Positions 25,580 through 32,638 of a stretch of DNA of 54,284 nucleotides are shown piece after piece. The stretch's first letter is position 1. The number at the start of each line of letters is the position of its first letter. Origin of the DNA: Verrucomicrobia bacterium UBA7008 (GTDB lineage: Bacteria > Verrucomicrobiota > Kiritimatiellia > RFP12 > UBA1067); NCBI GenBank assembly GCA_002449695.1, contig DJXI01000083.1, forward strand, positions 68,871 through 123,154, given 5' to 3'. Position numbers and translations under genes: made by a program. The notes under the pieces are model-generated. The model ran no database searches. It saw nothing but the letters and a program-made list of their open reading frames with translations, and was not told where the DNA came from.

Positions 25580-25879
25580 ATGACGCTGACCATATACTCC
25601 CCAGACTACGACAAAGACGTTTATGGGGGCGGTTTGAACGGGTGCGTATTCTTGGACGGCGGCAAGGAGGAAAACGGCAGGGGTGCTTTCATAAACTTGC
25701 AAGAGGCACTAAAGTTCGCCGTCGGCGTTGGTCTTCGTCTGGACTCCATCGAGTATATGTACAGGGAGGGGGACGAACAGCTTTTCGTGAAGTTGCCCTT
25801 TAGCATAAACGGTAGTGCGGTCGGCTCTAACCCGACTTGTCAGGGTTCGAGTCCCTGCGGGGCTACCAACAAGAATTGA
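25580..25879 (+). CDS. Small protein whose 3' end overlaps the amber tRNA
   Basis: 99 residues from ATG 25580 (MTLTIYSPDYDKDVYGGG). Residues 1-72 look like a genuine small domain; the last 27 are simply the translation of the tRNA gene (GSNPTCQGSSPCGATN). Processing of the tRNA would cut this message, so a functional protein may end earlier or the gene may be decaying. Ends in TGA. Confidence 0.4.
   Translation: MTLTIYSPDYDKDVYGGGLNGCVFLDGGKEENGRGAFINLQEALKFAVGVGLRLDSIEYMYREGDEQLFVKLPFSINGSAVGSNPTCQGSSPCGATNKN
25794..25868 (+). tRNA. Amber suppressor tRNA, anticodon CUA
   Basis: A 75-base cloverleaf: D arm GCAT/GTGC (25803-25806, 25815-25818) with GG in the loop, anticodon stem GTCGG/CCGAC (25820-25824, 25832-25836) around loop CTCTAAC with CTA at 25827-25829, a 4-base variable region, T arm CAGGG-TTCGAGT-CCCTG (25841-25857), discriminator A and encoded CCA (25866-25868). 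U33, A37, U54U55C56 and G10-C25 are all in place. The acceptor stem (25794-25800 with 25858-25864) has five pairs in the middle but U-U at 1-72 and U-C at 7-66. The short variable arm excludes bacterial Leu, Ser and Tyr tRNAs. It would decode UAG as sense; glutamine is the likely charge but A73 is atypical for tRNA-Gln. It sits 24 bases before the first recoded gene. Confidence 0.9.
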
Positions 25880-25891
25880 AGGATTTAAGAC

Positions 25892-26347
25892 ATGGCTTTA
25901 CTCACAACATACGGAAGCGGGAACAGGGTAATCCTGAACGACAAGACCGTCACTTATTCCAAGACAAGGATTTACGGCGCGTGGTCTTACGTTTCAGGCG
26001 TTTCGATCATTACGCTGGGTTCCGTTTGGGAATATCACAGGTTTTGCTCAAAGACTTATTCGTATGTCGGCATGGACAGGGCAACGGCTCAGTCGTGCGC
26101 TTAGGCCATGATTGCGAAGTACACACGTTCATACGAGGTCAGCGACTGGTACGGTGCTTCCGAGTTCCGTGACATTTCCGGCGGTTCAATCTGCATGGCG
26201 GACATTGTCATCCAGAAAAGGGCTGGTCATATGTACGACGTTGTGATTTCAGTCCGTGAAGATGATTCAAGGAACCGCGTTGCGTCGTACTCTTCTCCAG
26301 AGACCCTTTTCACGATGGAAAACAGGCGCGACTACGACGAGGCGTAA
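25892..26347 (+). CDS. First amber-recoded gene, unknown (tail region?)
   Basis: 151 residues if TAG at 26102-26104 (codon 71) is read as sense; under the standard code it splits into two ORFs in the same frame (25892-26104 and from 26108). Both halves have similar Tyr/Ser-rich beta-type composition and only the joined frame gives a sensible gene with GAAGGA before its ATG and TAA at its end. It follows the suppressor tRNA so closely that both are probably on one transcript. Function unknown; position suggests a virion or host-interaction protein. Confidence 0.75.
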
Positions 26348-26359
26348 GGAGATCGGACA

Positions 26360-26749
26360 ATGGCGAAACCTTCTTATATCCAGACGCTAGAGAAAGGCAA
26401 GTTGCTGACGGGCAAGAACTTCCCAGAGTTCGTGAACACATGGAACTTCGCTGTAAACCGCCTGTAGAACTTAAAGGGGGATAGGGACGCAAACCCTCAG
26501 TCCGGCAAAATTACCGTGGACGAATCCGACCCCGAACACCCAGTGATACGTTTCGTGTCGAGTGCCGCAGAGACAGAAGGAGTCTCAGATACTTTCCCTC
26601 TGGTGACTTCAGTTGAGTGGGATTCAAGCAACTATAAAATTGTCGTGAAGGGAAAGCAGTTCAAGTTTGAAAAAGGGCTCCTCTCAGAAGTCAGCGAAGA
26701 AGAGGAGGAGCTTGGCTACATTGAAACGACACCATGGACAGGGGAGTAA
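26360..26749 (+). CDS. Amber-recoded phage structural-type protein
   Basis: 129 residues with one in-frame TAG (26465-26467, codon 36): ...WNFAVNRL-TAG-NLKGDRDANPQ. The pattern of a short N-terminal TGKNF..FVN.WN followed by LKGD.DANP..G.ITVD..DPEHPVIR is one I associate with small virion or tail-associated proteins, often encoded beside adhesin-like genes. AAGGAGATC precedes the ATG; TAA ends it. The end LGYIETTPWTGE echoes the gene at 24391. Confidence 0.8.
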
Positions 26750-26761
26750 GGGAGAATCATT

Positions 26762-27973
26762 ATGGCGGCACAGGTGACAGTCAGCGTCAACACAAACGGG
26801 CTGGGGACGTATGAAGTGTTCTACGGCTCAGGCGGCGCGTACATAAACTACGCCGAAGTGCATTTCTACCCCGCGCTCGGAGTGACGATAGACTACAAAT
26901 ACCACTACCGGTACACGGTGACGTACAAACCCGAATACGAGAGGGATCCCCAGACTTACGAGAACGACACCACATTCAACGGTTTTACGTGGATGGTTTA
27001 GGACGCGGCCTGCCCGCTCGCAATAAACTGTGCCGCAGGTGGTTCCAGTGCATTTGAGACTATAAGCTGGGAGATAACAATTACGGGAGACGCCAGCGTA
27101 TTTCCGCACAGCGTTGATCCCTCTGGTTCGGGAAGGTTTGTGTGGCTCTACCAAATGGGGGACAGTTACGGGCAGAACTTCAGATTTGAGTGGAAAGTGG
27201 AACCCGTGTTGCCGCGCTACGTCTTCCGCTACATCCGCTTCTACAACAGAGACGAGACGTATGACCAGTATCAGATTGAAAGCGGTTCTTGCAGGAACGT
27301 TGGATATGTCAGGTGCGTCGCCTATTTCTGGGTTCCATACGTGACTGTGACTTTCGACCCGAACGGTGGTCAGGTTTCGCCCACGACGAAGGAGGTTGTC
27401 GTAAACGACCCCTACGGCATACTCCCCGTTCCAACTTACGCCGGACACACGTTTCTCGGATGGTACACGTCGCTCGGAAGCAGAGGAACGCTTGTCACCG
27501 CTGAAACAGTCTGCACCAAGAATTACGATCACACGGTTTACGCGAAATGGGAAACAAACAAAGTCGAAGTGACCGTCATCCCGTATGACCGAAAGGGTCA
27601 CAAGTATCTGGAGTTTGGAACGGCCCCCGTCGGCTCGTACTTCTTTTATCCATCAAGCGACCAGAGGGAGGAGACCGAGGATTGCGGACAACAGGGGACG
27701 AAGCACAAATACATTTTTCGAATGGACGCTGGCTCGTACAGCTATTTGTACGTTTACGACAGCGGCACGAAGTACAGATTGAAGGAGATCACGAAGGACG
27801 GTTCCATGTACGACAACGGCGACACGTTCTATCCGTATGCAGACACGGAGATGATCGTCAACTTCGAGGGCAATCATGAGTTTACATACCTCCCGATGTA
27901 CGACGCCGACAGCGGAATCTTGTTGAGGGGAGTTCGGAACGTGTTGGTTATCAGGGACGGCGACGAGGAATGA
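26762..27973 (+). CDS. Amber-recoded adhesin-like protein with InlB B-type repeat
   Basis: 403 residues with TAG at 26999-27001 (codon 80). Residues 198-262 carry a Listeria-Bacteroides (InlB B / Flg_new) repeat: VTFDPNGGQVSPTTKEVVV, later GHTFLGWYTS and HTVYAKWE. Such repeats are usual in surface adhesins and occur in phage proteins that bind cell surfaces. The flanking sequence is Tyr- and aromatic-rich beta structure. Starts 12 bases after the previous stop with a GGGAGAA site; ends in TGA. Confidence 0.85.
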
Positions 27974-27985
27974 AGGGGGCGAACG

Positions 27986-28168
27986 ATGGAGTGGATGTAG
28001 GGAGAAGTCGAGACAACAAGAAGGTGCAGGGCGACTGTCTGGAATTGGCGCAACGAAATTGTGGCTGAGTTTGGTGATGCTGAATCCGCGTGGAGATACG
28101 TGTGCGCTGATCCTGAGTTGCGTGAGAACTTCGTCATCGAGGTGCGGACGTTGAAGTATGCGCTGTGA
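27986..28168 (+). CDS. Small amber-recoded protein, TAG at codon 5
   Basis: 60 residues: MEWM-TAG-GEVETTRRC..., ending LRENFVIEVRTLKYAL and TGA. AAGGGGGC precedes the ATG. Under the standard code nothing but a tetrapeptide would be made, so expression is fully dependent on amber suppression. It closes the first recoded cluster. Function unknown. Confidence 0.65.
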
Positions 28169-28207
28169 GTTGAAAGGCCGGGCAAAAACATTTTTGCGGA
28201 GACCCCC

Positions 28208-28237
28208 TTGCCGCTCAAACGGTGAGTATGGTATAAT
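28208..28237 (+). promoter_or_regulatory. Promoter of the replication-like module
   Basis: TTGCCG (28208-28213), an 18-bp spacer and a perfect TATAAT (28232-28237). It lies about 200 bases before the coiled-coil gene at 28446; the leader between holds no gene on the plus strand. Confidence 0.7.
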
Positions 28238-28445
28238 ACTCTCGTTGCTGGCAAAAAGAAAATCCGCCCGTCAGCACTGTCATAGAGAAATATAGAGGCG
28301 GCCTCATGCGCGAGGTTGTGTTCTTTTAGAAGTTTCTTTGGCGCACTTCCAGACATAGTTTGTGTCGTTTGGCATATTTACTGCTTGTGTCTACTTATCC
28401 ACCAAAGGCTCATCACAAAAACGAGCCGCACCAAAGAAGAAAAAA

Positions 28446-28793
28446 ATGAAGAATACCAAATTCAAGCCACAGTATGAAGAACTGGTTGACCTCGCTCGTC
28501 TTTCTGGCGTCCTGGAGGAGAAGCTTTCGTTTGCGGAGTTCTGCGGACTCCCTACGGAGCTTTATTCTCTGAGCAAGGTCGCTGGCTACGTAGGTGAACT
28601 CACCAAGCGCATCGAGGTTATGGAACACTTACTTGACGCTTCCGGGGATTCTCTTTACAGCCGCATCAGCAAAGACATCGACGCACTTTTTGAGCGCTAC
28701 AATCTTCTGACTGATCGCATCAACGAGAAGGACGAAGAGGCCAAAGCCAGCAGCAAGCAGAAGTCCGCCAAGCCCAAGACGAACAACAAATAG
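28446..28793 (+). CDS. Coiled-coil protein ending in TAG
   Basis: 115 residues (MKNTKFKPQYEELVDLARL), with an amphipathic coiled coil in the second half and a Lys-rich tail. It ends in TAG (28791-28793), and a hairpin begins 22 bases later, so TAG is the natural stop; read-through would add 33 residues. AAGAAGAAAAAA lies upstream. Function unknown; first gene of the replication-like module. Confidence 0.65.
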   Translation: MKNTKFKPQYEELVDLARLSGVLEEKLSFAEFCGLPTELYSLSKVAGYVGELTKRIEVMEHLLDASGDSLYSRISKDIDALFERYNLLTDRINEKDEEAKASSKQKSAKPKTNNK

Positions 28794-28814
28794 TCCACAC
28801 ATTCGACTGGATCA

Positions 28815-28851
28815 ACTGTCCCGTGGTTCCGTTTGTGTTCCACGGGGCAGT
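28815..28851. terminator. Hairpin after the coiled-coil gene
   Basis: ACTGTCCCGTGG pairs with CCACGGGGCAGT (12 bp with one wobble) around a 13-base loop. No T-run follows directly, so termination strength is uncertain. The stretch to 29021 holds further GC-rich inverted repeats but no gene. Confidence 0.55.
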
Positions 28852-29021
28852 CCTCACCAAATTTTTTAGATATAGTCACTTCCTCGTCGGTTAATTTCAA
28901 GCCCGCCTACCGACGTCTATTTTGACATATACCATACGGCGGCAACGGCTCGGTAACGCTCCACGGGTCGCCTCGCTTCTGACATATTCGATCAGAACGG
29001 GAGCGACTTTTGAGAGGTTAC

Positions 29022-29312
29022 ATGACAACTTTTTACAACTCGTTCTCTGCCGCTGACGTCATCAACGACCCTGCGGCTGAGGCTGAACAGATCGAAGAGT
29101 ACGCCTCGCAGTTTGTCGAGCCTGTTCAGTTCGGCCTTAAAACAAAACTCAAGACGATCAGCGAGATTGCTGGCAACGCCCTGTTAATGCTTTCAAGCTT
29201 CCATGTCAAAGGAAAAGCTCATTGGGCTTACGACGGCGTTGCCGATGCACTCACCCAAGTCAAAAACTTAAGCATTGAGGAAACTGTCACCAAGAAACTG
29301 GGGGGCAAATAA
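29022..29312 (+). CDS. Small helical phage protein
   Basis: 96 residues, MTTFYNSFSAADVINDPAAEAEQIEEYASQ..., acidic and helical. GAGAGGTT precedes the ATG at 29022. It is separated from the next gene by one base. Ends in TAA. Function unknown; probably part of DNA metabolism by position. Confidence 0.65.
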   Translation: MTTFYNSFSAADVINDPAAEAEQIEEYASQFVEPVQFGLKTKLKTISEIAGNALLMLSSFHVKGKAHWAYDGVADALTQVKNLSIEETVTKKLGGK

Positions 29313-29313
29313 G

Positions 29314-29595
29314 ATGAAGGAAAAGAACGCATACATCTCCATCAGCGACATAGAGGATTTGACGTTCGGCACGATGAAGAACCAGCATAAACACAACGCC
29401 CGCACATACGGGTTTGCACGTTTCCGCATCTGCGACAGCTATTTGGTCACGGCTCCCGAGTGGATCGAGGGCTACGAACTTCTCAAAGGCTACGTGCCCG
29501 GCACAGCTCTGAGGATTGAGTGGGGTCAGTACAAATCGAAATCCGGTCGCGTCTACAATGACGTCCAGACGATCCGCCTCAATGGGGGGGCGTGA
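29314..29595 (+). CDS. Small basic phage protein
   Basis: 93 residues (MKEKNAYISISDIEDLTFG...). The pattern W.EGYELLKGYVPGTALRIEWGQYKSKSGRVYNDV suggests a small beta-barrel that could bind nucleic acid, but no family is recognised. Starts one base after the previous stop, so coupled. Ends in TGA. Confidence 0.6.
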   Translation: MKEKNAYISISDIEDLTFGTMKNQHKHNARTYGFARFRICDSYLVTAPEWIEGYELLKGYVPGTALRIEWGQYKSKSGRVYNDVQTIRLNGGA

Positions 29596-29611
29596 GGAAA
29601 AAAGACTTTGC

Positions 29612-29654
29612 TTGAAAAGACCGTGTGGTGCCTATACATATTCACTATGTATAG
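29612..29654 (+). promoter_or_regulatory. Promoter overlapped by a perfect 9-bp palindromic operator
   Basis: CTATACATA (29632-29640), five bases TTCAC, then TATGTATAG (29646-29654): a perfect inverted repeat. A TTGAAA at 29612-29617 and TATACA at 29633-29638 (15-bp spacer) place the putative -10 within the left half-site. The rest of the 230-bp gap before 29826 is AT-rich without a gene. Confidence 0.55.
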
Positions 29655-29825
29655 ACCTGAGCTTTAAATGACGCCCGAAAGTCTATATATATTGATCATG
29701 AGGGTTCTGTTTTTGAAAAAGCACTTAAAATGATCGCCAGTTCTACCATGGCAAAAAGACTTTGAAATTTGTCACTCCAACAAATCGAGACCCAAACGTA
29801 ACAAATTTGAAAATAGAAACGAGAC

Positions 29826-31478
29826 ATGAAAAACCATCCATCAACAGCCCGCCCAAAAAACAAAGGCAAGTCACGTAGCCGCAAGGCAACCGAGGATGAT
29901 TTCTTCGCCATGATCTCCGAGGCGGTGCAGGTCAGGGAGAAAGTCGTGCCTCTTCGCAAGCTCCACAAGAGTCTGTTGAAGGCACATGACGTAGCCGGAG
30001 CCAGAGAAGTCCGCGCCGCAATTCAGGGTCTGCTGTCCGGCAACATGGATCCCTCTTCTGTCAGCAAAACGACACACGGCCTTTTGACCGCCGAACCAGA
30101 ATTCGTACAGTGGGCGGAATCCGAGTTTGCGGACGCCTGCCAGTCGAAGGCGGAAGTCCTGTCAAGAATCTCCCCGAGGTTCAAGGCGAAGAAGTACGTC
30201 GCAGAAACCGTTGCCAAGCTGGGTGCGTTCTGCGACCAGTACAAGTTCCTCCCTCACCTCTCCATCATTCGGGTCAGCACTGTCGGCGGTGCCATGTTCC
30301 GCATCTTCAAGAGCCAGACCGTTGTTTCCCGCTTGCTAAAGGAGGCCGAGAAGATCGGACTGGTCAAGACTGTCGATCAAAGCTACTCCAACACCCAGCA
30401 CTACGTGAAGACCCGTTTGCTCAACAAGAACGTCCTCCACTTCTGCATGGAGCTTGTCGCAGACTTCAATATCAATCCGGCAAACAACGAACTGCTACAA
30501 CGTGCAAGGTTTGTGCGGAACTACGTTGAGGGCGAGGAGTCATACGACCAGTCAACGGAGGAGGCTGAAAAGTTCGACGCCGACTTTGTGGACAATACTT
30601 TCAACGTGGACTTCTCCGCTGGCCTTCGCGTCGCTGGCTGTTCTGACAAACAGGCCCTGGCACTTGTCCACGCCAAGTATCCGCAACTCATGGAGACGCA
30701 GAAAATCATTGACGAAGACAATCTCAGTCTCCCTACGGAGTGTCAGGTTTCCTTCCGCCCGAACATTACTCGTTCCAAGTCAGGCTTCATCACGAAGATA
30801 GGCATAAGGGCTTGTTCGCCGTTCTGCGGCTATCCGTCGCGCACCAAGGCACTTGAATTGAAGAAGGACGTCTCCAAGTTCAACGGCGTCTGGAGGGAGG
30901 ACTATGTAAGAGACCATTTTCTCAAAAATGGTGTCACGCAGTTCTGCGAGTATGATGTTTCCGCGTCTATCTACACTCTCAACTACTTCAAGCAGACTGG
31001 CGAATGGGTTGATGGCGACACCTACGAACTGATGTTCGGCGGGAGGCTGTCTTCGGACAGGCGCAACCTCTACAAGCACAACTTTTCCATGCAGGGCATG
31101 TTCGACTGGTCTGCCCGTTCCATCTACGCGAAGCTCTCCGAGTATCTTGTGCGCTTCAACAACGCACACTCGGACTTGTCCCGTGTCGAGGACGGCAGGG
31201 TTGTCACATACGCCGAACAGCTCATCACCCACTACCGTGACAGGCTTCAAACACTCATGAACAACTCAAACAAGTCCACCTCAATCTTCTTGGACGAAAG
31301 CTGTGTCTATGCCATCGTAGCTCACGTACTACGTCAACATGGTTACGACGTCTTGCAGGTCTATGACTGCTTCTGGGTCGGGAAAAAAGACTATTACATT
31401 GACAGGGACTTTGTGAACGATGTGGTCAAGAAGGTTGCCAAGTGGTATTTCAATAAGTATTACGGACAAAAAAAGTAG
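29826..31478 (+). CDS. Putative replication protein, polymerase-like
   Basis: 550 residues with a basic N-terminus. Two motifs suggest a palm-type nucleotidyl-transferase: YDVSASIYTL...G-DTYELMFGG near residues 374-400 (motif A-like: acidic, Ser, aromatic, then GDxY) and VLQVYDCFW near 509-517 (motif C-like, as in the HD/YDxF of phage replicases). No full family match can be claimed. Followed by an SSB-like gene, consistent with replication. Ends in TAG (31476-31478), with read-through adding only 17 residues, so TAG is read as stop here. No internal TAG in 550 codons. Confidence 0.45.
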   Translation: MKNHPSTARPKNKGKSRSRKATEDDFFAMISEAVQVREKVVPLRKLHKSLLKAHDVAGAREVRAAIQGLLSGNMDPSSVSKTTHGLLTAEPEFVQWAESEFADACQSKAEVLSRISPRFKAKKYVAETVAKLGAFCDQYKFLPHLSIIRVSTVGGAMFRIFKSQTVVSRLLKEAEKIGLVKTVDQSYSNTQHYVKTRLLNKNVLHFCMELVADFNINPANNELLQRARFVRNYVEGEESYDQSTEEAEKFDADFVDNTFNVDFSAGLRVAGCSDKQALALVHAKYPQLMETQKIIDEDNLSLPTECQVSFRPNITRSKSGFITKIGIRACSPFCGYPSRTKALELKKDVSKFNGVWREDYVRDHFLKNGVTQFCEYDVSASIYTLNYFKQTGEWVDGDTYELMFGGRLSSDRRNLYKHNFSMQGMFDWSARSIYAKLSEYLVRFNNAHSDLSRVEDGRVVTYAEQLITHYRDRLQTLMNNSNKSTSIFLDESCVYAIVAHVLRQHGYDVLQVYDCFWVGKKDYYIDRDFVNDVVKKVAKWYFNKYYGQKK

Positions 31479-31490
31479 GCAAAAAAAAAA

Positions 31491-31526
31491 GTCATAATGA
31501 TTACGTTGTCACTACATCATTATGAC
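31491..31526. terminator. 11-bp hairpin after the polymerase-like gene
   Basis: GTCATAATGAT (31491-31501) and ATCATTATGAC (31516-31526) form a perfect stem around a 14-base loop. An A10 run lies just before it, i.e. a T-run for the minus strand, so it could be a terminator for either direction or an operator. The remainder up to 31697 shows no gene. Confidence 0.5.
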
Positions 31527-31697
31527 CCATAATAACACACACCTTTACTGATGTTTTGCCTGACGCCCACGAACAAATTGTAACCTGTACAGTCCAAGGA
31601 TTTTGCATCTCGTTTTACCTTGGGCTTGCAGGTTCCTTTGGCCTCACTTACTTCACAAAAAAAACTAATAAATAAAAAACACAAAATGAGGTATATC

Positions 31698-32303
31698 ATG
31701 AACAAGAAAACTATTCAGGTCAGACGCATAATCAAACACACAAACAACACGGCAGACGGACGCACGTTCAATGTGACGTTCGTAAATGCAAGCGACGGCA
31801 ATTCATACACGGCCTACGAGACCACTCCCGGACGCGAGCTTCTAAAGGAAGGTGCAACGGTGACTCTCACGTTCAAAGAGAATTCGTCAAACGGCAAAAA
31901 GTATTTCAACTGCACCTGCGTCCAAGCGGCCACACAACAATCAACACAACCAACACAGCCAACACAACCAACGCAGACTCCAACACAACAGACAACACAG
32001 TCAACTTCCAAAGTTCCTTCCACTGCACAGGTCATTGTTCCACACAGGGCAAATACATCAAGCGTTCCTACAGTTCAACTCATTCTGGAGTCTCTTAACA
32101 ACCTTGCTGGACTTGTGGGTGAGGTGTTGGACAGGGTGAAGAAACTTGAAGCGGAAGTCAAACACACCAATACAAATGAGAAGCAACAGACGAAACCGAC
32201 GCAAACAACACAAACAACCCAAACAGATATTCCGCCTCTGCCGGACGTTGCAGAAGAAGACCTGTGCCACGCCAACATAAGCGAAGATGATTTGCCATTT
32301 TAA
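31698..32303 (+). CDS. Single-stranded-DNA-binding-like protein
   Basis: 201 residues. The first 75 (MNKKTIQVRRIIKHTNNTADGRTFNVTFVN...) have OB-fold-like alternating beta pattern. Residues 76-100 are a repetitive Thr/Gln/Pro linker (TQPTQPTQPTQ), then a short helix and a second Thr/Gln linker, and the protein ends in NISEDDLPF. An acidic tip ending in Leu/Ile-Pro-Phe is the hallmark of SSB proteins and their docking site for partners. The N-terminus is divergent, so identity is inferred chiefly from architecture and position. Ends in TAA. Confidence 0.6.
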   Translation: MNKKTIQVRRIIKHTNNTADGRTFNVTFVNASDGNSYTAYETTPGRELLKEGATVTLTFKENSSNGKKYFNCTCVQAATQQSTQPTQPTQPTQTPTQQTTQSTSKVPSTAQVIVPHRANTSSVPTVQLILESLNNLAGLVGEVLDRVKKLEAEVKHTNTNEKQQTKPTQTTQTTQTDIPPLPDVAEEDLCHANISEDDLPF

Positions 32304-32320
32304 GGGGAGCGGTAGCAGAC

Positions 32321-32638
32321 ATGAAGAGTAGCAGAAAGCATAATAAGCCAATGAGCGAAGAGGCAAAAGCCAAACAACGTTCAACCCACTTGGGAAGTTA
32401 GAACGGCATGTATGGCAAGCACCATACACAGGCCACAAGGAAACTAATATCAGACCGTCTACGTGGTCATTGTGTAAGCGAAGCTACAAGACTAAAGATG
32501 AGCCAGACACAAAGACAAAGGCTGGCTCGTCTCAGCACGTCTATCCCCCGACCGAGGTTCTTCCCGAAGGAAAGTCAGGAAGAAAGGACCATCGAACGAA
32601 CTGACCTTCACCCCACCGAAAATCTATTGCAGAAATGA
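32321..32638 (+). CDS. Amber-recoded NUMOD3-type DNA-binding protein
   Basis: 105 residues with TAG at 32399-32401 (codon 27) inside the motif HLGS-TAG-NGMYGKHHTQATRKLIS, which is the NUMOD3 pattern (G.xNpmyGk.hs..trkkis) found in homing endonucleases and as free DNA-binding modules. No GIY-YIG or HNH nuclease domain accompanies it. It overlaps the terminase start (ATGA), so it occupies the usual place of the small terminase subunit and may act as one, or be a remnant of a homing endonuclease. Ends in TGA. Confidence 0.75.

Noticed and set aside
27874..28356. 160-codon minus-strand ORF
   Set aside because: Antisense to the end of the recoded adhesin gene and to the recoded gene at 27986; no ribosome-binding site or family.
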